Of a DNA stretch of 64,000 nucleotides, positions 42,666 through 51,108 are shown piece after piece. This DNA comes from Chryseobacterium gallinarum (GTDB lineage Bacteria > Bacteroidota > Bacteroidia > Flavobacteriales > Weeksellaceae). Position 1 is the first letter of the stretch, and each line of letters starts with the position of its first letter. A program made the translations under genes and the position numbers. The notes beneath the pieces were generated by a model. The model did not search any database. It saw nothing but the letters and a program-made list of their open reading frames with translations, and had not been told where the DNA came from. The stretch lies in the NCBI RefSeq assembly GCF_001021975.1, contig NZ_CP009928.1, positions 682,001 to 746,000 of the forward strand, written 5' to 3'.

Positions 42666-43108
42666 ATGAAAAATATTCTTGCTCTGTTGTGCACAGTAAT
42701 TTTTCTATTTTCATTCGGTCAGAAAACAATGAACCCTATAGAATATAAAAATTCATCAGAAGTTTTCAATATCCAGGGATTATCACAGTCCGTAAGTATC
42801 GACTGCGGAAACTCCAGGATGATTTTATTATCCGGCCAGGTGCCTTTAAATGCAGAAGGTAATCTGGTAGGAAATACTGTAGAAGAGCAGTCTCATCAGA
42901 TCTTCAGAAATATAGAGAACATTCTGAAAGAATATGGAGGAACCGGAAAAGATATTGTAAAGCTGGGAATTTTTATTAAAGATATTTCCCAGACTGCAGG
43001 CTTCAGAAAGGTAAGGGATTTATATGTAAATATTCAACACCCTCCTGTAAGCAGTCTTGTAGAAGTAAGTTCTCTTTGGAAGCCACAGCAGTGATTAAAA
43101 ATAAATAA
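42666..43108 (+). pseudogene. exported RidA/YjgF-family protein, C-terminus lost by frameshift
   Basis: The open frame (42666-43094, 142 aa) has a signal peptide (MKNILALLCTVIFLFSFG) and a RidA fold (ILLSGQVPLNAEGN, IFRNIENILKEYGG, VKLGIFIKDI). It ends abruptly as VEVSSLWKPQQ. In another frame, 43079-43108 encodes EATAVIKNK and a stop, which is the usual end of the family (...IEIEATAV). A deletion of about 20-30 bp with frameshift is the simplest explanation. The Arg that binds substrate in active RidA (PPARS) is replaced here (PPVSS), so it was probably not a classical imine deaminase. It may still be made as a shortened protein. Confidence 0.65.
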
Positions 43109-43123
43109 GAATAAACTAAAACT

Positions 43124-44077
43124 ATGAGTTGGTTTAAAAATATTTTCAAAAAAGAAGAAAAAGAAACACTGGACAAAGGATTGGAAAAATCCAGCCAGGG
43201 ATTCTTTGAAAAAATGACAAAAGCCGTAGTCGGTAAAAGCAAAGTAGATGACGAAGTGCTGGATGACCTTGAAGAAGTACTTATTGCTTCCGACGTGGGG
43301 GCCTCTACTACGATCAAAATCATAGAAAGAATTGAGGAGCGTGTTGCCCGCGACAAATACGTGGGAGTGAGCGAGCTGGATAAAATTCTTCGTGAGGAGA
43401 TCTCCGGACTGTTACTTGAAAATCCTCATGCAGGAACCGGCAATATCGATACTTCTAAAAAGCCATATGTAATCATGGTAGTAGGAGTAAACGGGGTTGG
43501 GAAAACCACTACTATCGGGAAACTGGCACACCAATTCAAATCTGAAGGTAAAAAAGTCGTTTTAGGTGCTGCTGATACGTTCAGGGCTGCAGCCGTAGAC
43601 CAGCTTACCATCTGGAGCGAAAGAGTGGATGTACCTATCGTAAAACAAGGAATGGGTTCCGATCCTGCTTCGGTTGCTTTTGATACGGTGCAAAGTGCTG
43701 TAGCTCAAAATGCAGATGTTGTTATTATTGATACAGCAGGAAGACTTCACAATAAAATCAACCTCATGAACGAGCTTTCTAAAATCAAAAGAGTTATGCA
43801 AAAGGTGATTCCTGATGCCCCTCATGAGATTTTATTAGTGCTGGATGGTTCTACAGGACAGAATGCATTTGAACAGGCCAAGCAATTTACTGCGGCTACT
43901 GAAGTGAATGCCCTGGCTGTAACAAAACTGGATGGAACAGCTAAAGGCGGAGTCGTGATTGGAATCTCTGACCAGTTCCAGATTCCGGTAAAATATATCG
44001 GTGTAGGCGAGAAAATGCAGGATCTGCAACTTTTTAATGGTACGGAATTTGTAGACTCATTCTTCAAGAAAAGATGA
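43124..44077 (+). CDS. ftsY: signal recognition particle receptor FtsY
   Basis: SRP-GTPase that docks ribosome-nascent chain complexes at the membrane. 317 aa with a short N-terminal acidic/basic region in place of the long A domain of E. coli, an N domain (DEVLDDLEEVLIASDVG), and a G domain with GVNGVGKTTTIGKLA, DTFRAAAVDQL, VIIDTAGR and VTKLDGTAKGG. The ending GVGEKMQDLQLFNGTEFVDSFF is typical. It lies 15 bp after the relic of the RidA-like gene. Confidence 0.97.
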   Translation: MSWFKNIFKKEEKETLDKGLEKSSQGFFEKMTKAVVGKSKVDDEVLDDLEEVLIASDVGASTTIKIIERIEERVARDKYVGVSELDKILREEISGLLLENPHAGTGNIDTSKKPYVIMVVGVNGVGKTTTIGKLAHQFKSEGKKVVLGAADTFRAAAVDQLTIWSERVDVPIVKQGMGSDPASVAFDTVQSAVAQNADVVIIDTAGRLHNKINLMNELSKIKRVMQKVIPDAPHEILLVLDGSTGQNAFEQAKQFTAATEVNALAVTKLDGTAKGGVVIGISDQFQIPVKYIGVGEKMQDLQLFNGTEFVDSFFKKR

Positions 44078-44148
44078 TTTATATCATGTTTTCCCTTATA
44101 TTAGTAAACAAATCAATTTAAATATTAACAATTAAAAAATTTGCAACT

Positions 44149-44409
44149 ATGGGAATATTAACATGGATCTTATTCGGTCTTATTGCAGGTGCAATCGCTA
44201 AAATGATCATGCCCGGAACTCAGGGAGGCGGATGGCTTATCACTATCATCCTGGGAATTCTGGGAGCGTTTATAGGAGGAGCTATAGGAGTCTACATTTT
44301 ACATTGGGGAGATGTCACCTCATTCTGGAATCCAAGAAGCTGGATTCTCTCTATCGGAGGAGCTTTAATTATCCTCTGGATTTACGGAATGGCCACGAAG
44401 AAAAGCTAA
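44149..44409 (+). CDS. GlsB/YeaQ/YmgE-family stress membrane protein
   Basis: 86-aa hydrophobic protein with three predicted TM helices. The family pattern is clear: ILFGLIAGAIAKMIMPGTQGGGW, then ITIILGILGAFIGGAIG and SIGGALIILWIYGMATKK. Family members are small inner-membrane proteins, often stress-induced; the older name transglycosylase-associated protein has no support. A strong terminator follows. Confidence 0.9.
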   Translation: MGILTWILFGLIAGAIAKMIMPGTQGGGWLITIILGILGAFIGGAIGVYILHWGDVTSFWNPRSWILSIGGALIILWIYGMATKKS

Positions 44410-44422
44410 ATATTAAAAAAAT

Positions 44423-44457
44423 AAAATCCCGGATCTGAAATTCAGATCCGGGATTTT
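44423..44457. terminator. strong bidirectional terminator
   Basis: A near-perfect palindrome: ATCCCGGATCTGAA and TTCAGATCCGGGAT, flanked by A and T runs, between the GlsB-type gene and the convergent sppA. Confidence 0.9.
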
Positions 44458-44476
44458 TGTGTACAATATAATTTAG

Positions 44477-46231
44477 TTAGTCGATTTTAATCTGGTAAGG
44501 CATGGACATCTTGATTTCAGACTGAAGCTTCTTGTCTGTAATCTGCTCCAGGATCTCATAGTTGGCCTTCCCTATTTTATTTTTAATGATTCTCGCAGAA
44601 ACATCATCCTCATTCAGGTCTTTGAATATCTGCTCAAAAGGAGACATTTTTTTAGGGAATGAATCTACATTATAAGATTTCAGGCCTGCCTTCTGTGCGG
44701 CAAACTTTATGGCATCATTCAGAGTACCCAGTTCATCTACCAGACCGATCTGCTTTGCACGGGTACCACTCCATACTCTTCCGCCTCCTACATTATCAAT
44801 CTGCTCAAAAGTCTGCTTTCTGTTTTGCGTTACAAAATGTACAAACCTTTTATATGTTCCTTCTACTCCTCTTGTGATCATATTCACGCCATAAGGTGTC
44901 ACCCCGTTTAGCCCGGAATAGTACATAGAGTTAGCGTTGGTTGCTACAATATCTGAACGGATCCCGTTTTTATTGGCAATATCTTTAAAGTAAGGAATTA
45001 CTCCAAAAACTCCGATAGACCCTGTAAGTGTATTAGGCTCTGAATAAATTTTATCAGCGGCCATGGCTACATAATATCCCCCCGAAGCAGCATAGTCTCC
45101 GAAGGAAACCACCAACGGCTTTTTCTTTTTTAATTGCTGAAGTTCAAATAAAATTTCATCTGAAGCATTGGCACTTCCTCCCGGGGAATTGATTCTGAAG
45201 ACGACGGCCTTTACTTTATCATCATCCTGAAGCTTTTTAATGTATTTTATATATTGTTCAGAATAGATATCATTATAGCCATCCCCATTGTTGATAGACC
45301 CCGAAGCATATAAAACCGCCACTTTCTCCCCCGACTTCTCATCATCGGCATAAGAGCTGATATAATTGGCCAGTGAAATTTTATTTAATTTTTCTTTTTC
45401 TTTCAGACTTAATTTAGACTTGATCAGGTTGTCATATTCTGTCTTTTGAATAAGCTTATCCGCAAGCTTATATTTCAATCCAAGCTCAGGAATCATTCCA
45501 TATAAGCTATCCACTACTGTTCTGAACTGTGCAGTATCAATTTTTCTTGAAGCAGCTATTTTATTAGAAGTGCTTTTCCAGAGATCGTTCAGAAGAGTAC
45601 TTAGCTGTTCCTTATTTTCAGGAGAAATATCATTCCTTAAAAAAGGTTCCACCGCTGATTTAAATTTACCGTGACGGATCACTTCAATACCGATTCCATA
45701 TTTATCTGCAAAGTCTTTAAAAAATGTAACTTCTGTAGAAAGACCTTTTAGTTCAATACCTCCCGCAGGATTAAGATAATATTGATCCGCTACGGATCCC
45801 AGATAATAAGATGATTGAGAAACCCCGTTCCCATAAGCATATACAAATTTGCCACTCTTTTTAAAATCTTCTATGGCATTCCTGAGATCATCAATTTGTG
45901 TAAGCCCTGCATTTAAATCATCCGCTTCAATACTGATCCCCTTAATATGATCATCCGTTTTTGCTTTATTAATAGCTTCCAACGCATCATAAAGAAGAAC
46001 ACTTTTGTTCTGTGCATTAAGACCAAATAACCCTACTTCCTCTTCAGTAGGACTATCTATAATATTTGTTTTAAGATTAATCGTAAGGACAGAATTCTTT
46101 TTCACCACCACCGATTTATCATTGCCCATAGCACTGAACACAAGCATCATAATGAAAAAGATGAAAAATACAGCGCAAAGTATGATTATTGCTACTATAT
46201 TTGCCAAAACATTTTTAAAGAAACTTCTCAT
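44477..46231 (-). CDS. sppA: signal peptide peptidase SppA, 67K type
   Basis: Inner-membrane serine protease that degrades cleaved signal peptides. The 584-aa product has an N-terminal TM helix (about 9-32) and two tandem ClpP-like domains, as in the long SppA form. The catalytic Ser lies in YAASGGYYVAMAADKI of the C-terminal half. The Lys general base sits in the N-terminal half within the GIEVIRHGKFKSAVEPFL block. FRINSPGGSANASDEI and GSIGVFGVIPYF are also conserved. It is divergent from folK with only 20 bp between the two starts. Confidence 0.94.
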   Translation of the reverse strand: MRSFFKNVLANIVAIIILCAVFFIFFIMMLVFSAMGNDKSVVVKKNSVLTINLKTNIIDSPTEEEVGLFGLNAQNKSVLLYDALEAINKAKTDDHIKGISIEADDLNAGLTQIDDLRNAIEDFKKSGKFVYAYGNGVSQSSYYLGSVADQYYLNPAGGIELKGLSTEVTFFKDFADKYGIGIEVIRHGKFKSAVEPFLRNDISPENKEQLSTLLNDLWKSTSNKIAASRKIDTAQFRTVVDSLYGMIPELGLKYKLADKLIQKTEYDNLIKSKLSLKEKEKLNKISLANYISSYADDEKSGEKVAVLYASGSINNGDGYNDIYSEQYIKYIKKLQDDDKVKAVVFRINSPGGSANASDEILFELQQLKKKKPLVVSFGDYAASGGYYVAMAADKIYSEPNTLTGSIGVFGVIPYFKDIANKNGIRSDIVATNANSMYYSGLNGVTPYGVNMITRGVEGTYKRFVHFVTQNRKQTFEQIDNVGGGRVWSGTRAKQIGLVDELGTLNDAIKFAAQKAGLKSYNVDSFPKKMSPFEQIFKDLNEDDVSARIIKNKIGKANYEILEQITDKKLQSEIKMSMPYQIKID

Positions 46232-46251
46232 AAATCAATCAATTTTCCAAT

Positions 46252-46668
46252 ATGTCGCAGCAAAAGGTAGTTTTGTTACTAGGAAGTAACCTTGGGGATC
46301 AAAAAAAAAATTTAGAGCTTGCATTAGACAAAATAAGTGCGGCAGGAAATGAAATTTCACAAATCAGCGAATTTTTAATATCTGATCCTGTAGAATTTGT
46401 CAGTTCCAATATTTTTTGTAATATTGCAGCAATAATATTCACGCATCTTTCACCAATTCAACTGCTTGATTGTATAAAGAATATTGAAGCTGAAATGGGA
46501 AGAGTTAATGATTCAAAAGTATCTGGTGGCTATTGCGACAGAATAATAGATATTGATATCATTAAATATAATGAATTAAATTTTAAATCAGAAAGATTAG
46601 AAATCCCTCATAAAAAGCATCTTTTTGAAAGGGAGTTTTCCAGAATATTATTAAAGGATTTTATTTAA
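46252..46668 (+). CDS. folK: 6-hydroxymethyl-7,8-dihydropterin pyrophosphokinase
   Basis: Folate-pathway kinase that activates hydroxymethyl-dihydropterin with ATP. The 138-aa protein opens VVLLLGSNLGDQKKNLELAL and carries FCNIAAII, IEAEMGRVN and the metal/ATP block DRIIDIDIIKYN, a variant of the usual GPRxIDLDIL. Slightly shorter than many HPPKs. It is divergent from sppA and stands just before the tandem omp genes. Confidence 0.92.
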   Translation: MSQQKVVLLLGSNLGDQKKNLELALDKISAAGNEISQISEFLISDPVEFVSSNIFCNIAAIIFTHLSPIQLLDCIKNIEAEMGRVNDSKVSGGYCDRIIDIDIIKYNELNFKSERLEIPHKKHLFEREFSRILLKDFI

Positions 46669-46685
46669 AACATAAAACATATAGT

Positions 46686-47804
46686 ATGAAATTAGGTTTA
46701 TTATTATTGGCAACACTGCCAATCGCGGTTTACGCACAGGCTCAAAACAGCAGTACCGCAGTAAACTCTTCCACTGAGTATCCTAATACTTTTTCTTCAG
46801 GCTCCGCTAATGTACAACCTTTCGACAATAAATCCAGACGCTTCAGAGACTGGTCTATATCAGTTGGAGGCGGTCCGGCATTTATGGCTCATGCTGACCT
46901 TACATCACTTCGTAAGGATAATACCAAATGGGGGTATAATGCCTACATCAGTGTGGATAAGCAAATTTCACATACATTCGGTTTAAGCCTTATGTATACA
47001 AGAGGAGAAACGAAACAAACAGGACAACTACCAGGTGCCGCAGGGCAATTGGCAGGAATAGCTACCGCTACTACTCAATTTGATGCCATTTCCTTATTAG
47101 GAGACATCAACTTTTCTAACTTATTGAGAAGAGTGGATAATCATTCTCCTTACAGATGGTCTTTCCATGGTTATATGGGAATTGGCCTTATGGGGTACAG
47201 AACATCATTACATGACAATGATGAAAACAGATGGAGCACTAACCCTAAAAGAGTTCCGTTATTTATCAAACAAGATCTTGATATCAACTCTGTTTACTAC
47301 CAGGGAGGTTTAGGCTTGAAATATAATGTTTCAAAACTTATTGACGTAGAAGCAAGAACCATGTACTTCATCAGTGGAGACGACTCTTTCGACGGTGGCG
47401 GATGGGGTGATGCTAATAACTACGACCCTTCTACTCCAGGATCAAAATATAATATGATCAATGACAAAAGATCTGATAATGCATGGACAGTTACTTTAGG
47501 GGTATCTTTCAAACTAGGGAAACATTTATCTCACCTGGCATGGCATGACCCTCTGCAGGAAGCTTATTACAAAACCAATGTATTGGAAAATGCATCTACG
47601 GATTTTGTAGTGTGTGAAAAAGGAGATGCTGATAATGACGGGGTATGTGATGATTGGGACAGACAGCTTGATACTCCTGCAGGAGCAAGAGTAGATGGTG
47701 CCGGAGTAGCATTGGATATGGATCTTGACGGAGTTATCGACTTATACGATAAGTGTGTAACCGTTCCAGGGCCTGTGGAAAATAACGGATGTCCGGTTAA
47801 ATAA
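46686..47804 (+). CDS. outer membrane protein, paralogue 1, without OmpA domain
   Basis: 372-aa exported protein (MKLGLLLLATLPIAVYAQ). Residues about 30-270 form an OmpA-like N-terminal beta barrel region (WSISVGGGPAFMAHADLTS, NFSNLLRRVDNHSPYRWSFHGY). A calcium-binding TSP3-type segment follows (GDADNDGVCDDWDRQL ... DLDGVIDLYDKC), ending in GCPVK and a stop. The two downstream paralogues continue from exactly this point into an OmpA/MotB domain, which is missing here. The barrel is strongly diverged from the others, while the TSP3 part is nearly identical. Confidence 0.9.
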   Translation: MKLGLLLLATLPIAVYAQAQNSSTAVNSSTEYPNTFSSGSANVQPFDNKSRRFRDWSISVGGGPAFMAHADLTSLRKDNTKWGYNAYISVDKQISHTFGLSLMYTRGETKQTGQLPGAAGQLAGIATATTQFDAISLLGDINFSNLLRRVDNHSPYRWSFHGYMGIGLMGYRTSLHDNDENRWSTNPKRVPLFIKQDLDINSVYYQGGLGLKYNVSKLIDVEARTMYFISGDDSFDGGGWGDANNYDPSTPGSKYNMINDKRSDNAWTVTLGVSFKLGKHLSHLAWHDPLQEAYYKTNVLENASTDFVVCEKGDADNDGVCDDWDRQLDTPAGARVDGAGVALDMDLDGVIDLYDKCVTVPGPVENNGCPVK

Positions 47805-47862
47805 TAACATAATAAAAAGTTGAAAAACTTTTCAGCAAGAAAAATCATATAATAAATACACG

Positions 47863-49386
47863 ATGAAATTAAGTTTAGCAATTGCTGCATTAGCATTGGC
47901 GGTTCCCACTGCCGGCTATGCACAAGACACTATGGCAGCTTCGGGTGGAGAATATCCTAACACATTTTCTTCCGGATCTGCTAACGTTTCCCCATTTACC
48001 AACCAATCAAAAAGATTTAATGACTGGTCTATTTCAGTAGGAGCAGGGGTTCCTCTTCTTCAATCATCTGATTTAACCTCTATTAAAAACGGGAACGGTA
48101 AAAACCTTTTTGGCTATTCTGCCTATGTAAGTATTGATAAAGCCATCACCCATGCTTTTGGCCTGAAGCTGCAATATGACAGAGGAGAAACCAGACAAGG
48201 ATGGTTCAATACCAAGGATACTGCACCTGATGCCACGGCAGTAGGAGCAAGAACCCAGTATGATGCAATCTCCATTTTGGGAGACATTAACTTCTCTAAT
48301 CTTTTAAGAAGAGTTGATAACCACTCTCCTTACAGATGGGCACTTCATGGATATGCAGGTGTTGGTACGCTTGCTTACAGAGCTTATCAGAAAGACATCA
48401 AAGGACAAAGATTAATGACGGAAGTCAAGCCTTTCAAGTTAGGATCTATGTTTATGCAGGCAGGTGCCGGGTTGAAGTTCAAAGTTAACAAAAGAATTGA
48501 TCTTGAAGGTAGATTGATGTATGTGGTAACCGGTGATGATGAATTTGATGGCGGAGGAGATGCATACAGTGCAATCAACAAGCGTTCAGAGCAAGTTTCT
48601 GACAATTTCTTCAATGCAACTTTAGGTCTTTCCTTCAAATTAGGAAAACATGATTCTCACTTAATGTGGCATGATCCGCTTCAGGAAATCTATTACAAAC
48701 TTGACGTTCTGGCCAACAAAAACCAGGATATAGAAGTTTGTAAAAAAGGAGATGCTGATAATGATGGAGTATGCGACGATTGGGACAGACAACTTGATAC
48801 TCCTGCAGGAGCAAGAGTAGATGGAGCCGGAGTTGCCCTTGATACTGACCTTGATGGTGTTATTGACCTTTATGATAAGTGTGTAACAGTTCCGGGACCT
48901 GTTGAAAACAACGGATGTCCGGTAAAAAAAGACAATAACCAGACTGCTGTAGAAGTAGAAAAAACCCTTAAGGATATCTACTTTAATTTTAATAAAGCGA
49001 CCATCAGACCTGAATCTAATAGTAAATTAGATCTGGCAGCTTCCATAATCAAGGAAAATGGAGGTAATTACTTACTGACTGGGCATACTGATATTAAAGG
49101 AAGTGCTGCTTACAACCTTAGATTATCTAAAGAGAGAGCTGCTGCCGTGGTAGCTGCTTTAGAAAGCAGAGGAGTTAGTCAGGATGTTTTAAAATCAAGA
49201 GGTGTAGGATCAGCAGAAGCTACGGTTCCTGCCACTGCTTCAGACGCAGAAAGATTAGCAGACAGAAAAGTTACAGTAAGATTTGTGGAGAGCTCTGAAT
49301 GGAATTCTATTAAGAAAAAAGACTATGAAGATGCTCCGGTTAAAAAGCCGGCAAAAAAAGCTTCCGCTAAGAAAAAGAAAAAATAA
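47863..49386 (+). CDS. OmpA-family outer membrane protein, paralogue 2
   Basis: 507-aa protein with signal peptide (MKLSLAIAALALAVPTAGYAQ), an N-terminal barrel, the TSP3 segment, and a C-terminal OmpA/MotB peptidoglycan-binding domain (IYFNFNKATIRPESNSKLDL, GHTDIKGSAAYNLRLSKERAAAV) with the expected Asp and Arg. It ends in an unusual Lys/Ala/Pro-rich tail of about 25 residues (KKPAKKASAKKKKK). It anchors the outer membrane to peptidoglycan and is probably abundant. Its first two thirds are almost identical in DNA to paralogue 3, but the OmpA domains are unrelated at fine scale. Confidence 0.94.
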   Translation: MKLSLAIAALALAVPTAGYAQDTMAASGGEYPNTFSSGSANVSPFTNQSKRFNDWSISVGAGVPLLQSSDLTSIKNGNGKNLFGYSAYVSIDKAITHAFGLKLQYDRGETRQGWFNTKDTAPDATAVGARTQYDAISILGDINFSNLLRRVDNHSPYRWALHGYAGVGTLAYRAYQKDIKGQRLMTEVKPFKLGSMFMQAGAGLKFKVNKRIDLEGRLMYVVTGDDEFDGGGDAYSAINKRSEQVSDNFFNATLGLSFKLGKHDSHLMWHDPLQEIYYKLDVLANKNQDIEVCKKGDADNDGVCDDWDRQLDTPAGARVDGAGVALDTDLDGVIDLYDKCVTVPGPVENNGCPVKKDNNQTAVEVEKTLKDIYFNFNKATIRPESNSKLDLAASIIKENGGNYLLTGHTDIKGSAAYNLRLSKERAAAVVAALESRGVSQDVLKSRGVGSAEATVPATASDAERLADRKVTVRFVESSEWNSIKKKDYEDAPVKKPAKKASAKKKKK

Positions 49387-49400
49387 TTTCTTATAATATA

Positions 49401-49436
49401 AACCGAAAAGAATAGTTCTTTTCGGTTTTTTTTTTT
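49401..49436 (+). terminator. terminator of omp paralogue 2
   Basis: AACCGAAAAGAA and TTCTTTTCGGTT pair perfectly over 12 bp with a 3-nt loop, followed by nine T. Confidence 0.9.
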
Positions 49437-49593
49437 CAATTACGGAATATTTTACATACCTTTATATCATTTTAGAGGGAATATGTTCCAAAAGTATTGG
49501 AGGATTAGTATTGCCAACTGAAAAAAATTCATACAAATATAATTATTAAGAAAAAAAATCATTTAAAATAACTTAACTTAAAAAAATAACACT

Positions 49594-51030
49594 ATGAAAT
49601 TAAGTTTAGCAATTGTTGCATTAGCTCTAGCTTTACCTACTGCCAGCTATGCACAAGACTCAACGGCAGTTTCAAAGGGAGAATATCCGAACACATTTTC
49701 TTCCGGATCTGCCAATGTTTCCCCTTTTACTAATCAATCAAAAAGATTTAATGACTGGTCTATTTCAGTAGGAGCAGGAGTTCCTCTTCTTCAATCATCT
49801 GATTTAACCTCTATTAAAAACGGGAACGGTAAAAACCTTTTTGGCTATTCTGCCTATGTAAGTATTGATAAAGCCATCACCCATGCTTTTGGCCTGAAGC
49901 TGCAATATGACAGAGGAGAAACCAGACAAGGATGGTTCAATACTAAGGATACTGCACCTGATGCCACGGCAGTAGGAGCAAGAACCCAGTATGATGCAAT
50001 CTCTATTTTGGGAGATGTTAATTTCTCTAATCTTTTAAGAAGAGTTGATAACCACTCTCCTTACAGATGGGCACTTCATGGATATGCAGGTGTTGGTACG
50101 CTTGCTTACAGAGCTTATCAGAAAGACATCAAAGGACAAAGATTAATGACGGAAGTCAAGCCTTTCAAGTTGGGATCTATGTTTATGCAGGCAGGTGCCG
50201 GGTTGAAATTCAAAGTTAACAGAAGAATTGACATCGAAGGTAGATTGATGTATGTGGTAACCGGTGATGATGAATTCGATGGCGGAGGAGATGCATACAG
50301 TGCAATCAACAAGCGTTCAGAGCAAGTTTCCGACAATTTCTTCAATGCAACTTTAGGTCTTTCACTAAAATTAGGAAAACACGAATCTCACTTAATGTGG
50401 CATGATCCGCTTCAGGAAATCTATTACAAACTTGACGTTCTGGCCAACAAAAACCAGGATATCGAAGTATGTAAAAAAGGAGATGCTGATAATGATGGAG
50501 TATGCGACGATTGGGACAGACAGCTTGATACTCCTGCAGGAGCAAGAGTAGATGGAGCCGGAGTTGCCCTTGATACTGACCTTGATGGTGTTATCGACCT
50601 TTATGATAAGTGTGTAACAGTTCCGGGACCTGTTGAAAACAACGGATGCCCTACCACTACCACAGGACCTGTAGTAGAAACAGAAACGAAATTGGAAGGA
50701 ATCGAGTTTGATTTAAATTCTGACAGAATTTTACCATCCAATACTCCTATTCTGAACAATGCTGTGAACTATATTAATTCTTCAAGCGGAGCTTATAACG
50801 TAATCGGAGCTACAGATACAAGAGGTACTGACGCTTACAACCAAAAACTTTCTGAAAGAAGAGCGAATAACGTTAAAAATTATTTAATTAAGAACGGAGT
50901 TCAATCTGATAAACTGAAAGCTATAGGTAAAGGTGAAAAAGACCTTAAATATCCTGAATGTGAACCGGCTACTAAATGTCCTGAATGGAAAAACAGAGCC
51001 AACAGAAGAGTTTATTTCGAAGCTAAATAA
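49594..51030 (+). CDS. OmpA-family outer membrane protein, paralogue 3
   Basis: 478-aa protein: signal peptide (MKLSLAIVALALALPTASYAQ), barrel, TSP3 segment and an OmpA/MotB domain (IEFDLNSDRILPSNTPILN, GATDTRGTDAYNQKLSERRANNV). The canonical GHTD reads GATD, but the Asp and the Arg that bind diaminopimelate are kept. A Cys pair (CEPATKC) is present near the end, and the Lys-rich tail of paralogue 2 is absent. It has its own 206-bp upstream region with a terminator, so it is transcribed separately. Confidence 0.94.
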   Translation: MKLSLAIVALALALPTASYAQDSTAVSKGEYPNTFSSGSANVSPFTNQSKRFNDWSISVGAGVPLLQSSDLTSIKNGNGKNLFGYSAYVSIDKAITHAFGLKLQYDRGETRQGWFNTKDTAPDATAVGARTQYDAISILGDVNFSNLLRRVDNHSPYRWALHGYAGVGTLAYRAYQKDIKGQRLMTEVKPFKLGSMFMQAGAGLKFKVNRRIDIEGRLMYVVTGDDEFDGGGDAYSAINKRSEQVSDNFFNATLGLSLKLGKHESHLMWHDPLQEIYYKLDVLANKNQDIEVCKKGDADNDGVCDDWDRQLDTPAGARVDGAGVALDTDLDGVIDLYDKCVTVPGPVENNGCPTTTTGPVVETETKLEGIEFDLNSDRILPSNTPILNNAVNYINSSSGAYNVIGATDTRGTDAYNQKLSERRANNVKNYLIKNGVQSDKLKAIGKGEKDLKYPECEPATKCPEWKNRANRRVYFEAK

Positions 51031-51053
51031 TAAACTTATTAAACTATTATATG

Positions 51054-51080
51054 AAAGTCACGCCCTGCGTGACTTTTTTT
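51054..51080 (+). terminator. terminator of omp paralogue 3
   Basis: AAAGTCACG and CGTGACTTT pair over 9 bp with a 5-nt loop, followed by a T run, 24 bp after the stop. Confidence 0.88.
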
Positions 51081-51108
51081 GTCATCATACTTTCCTTATT
51101 TTTACAAC

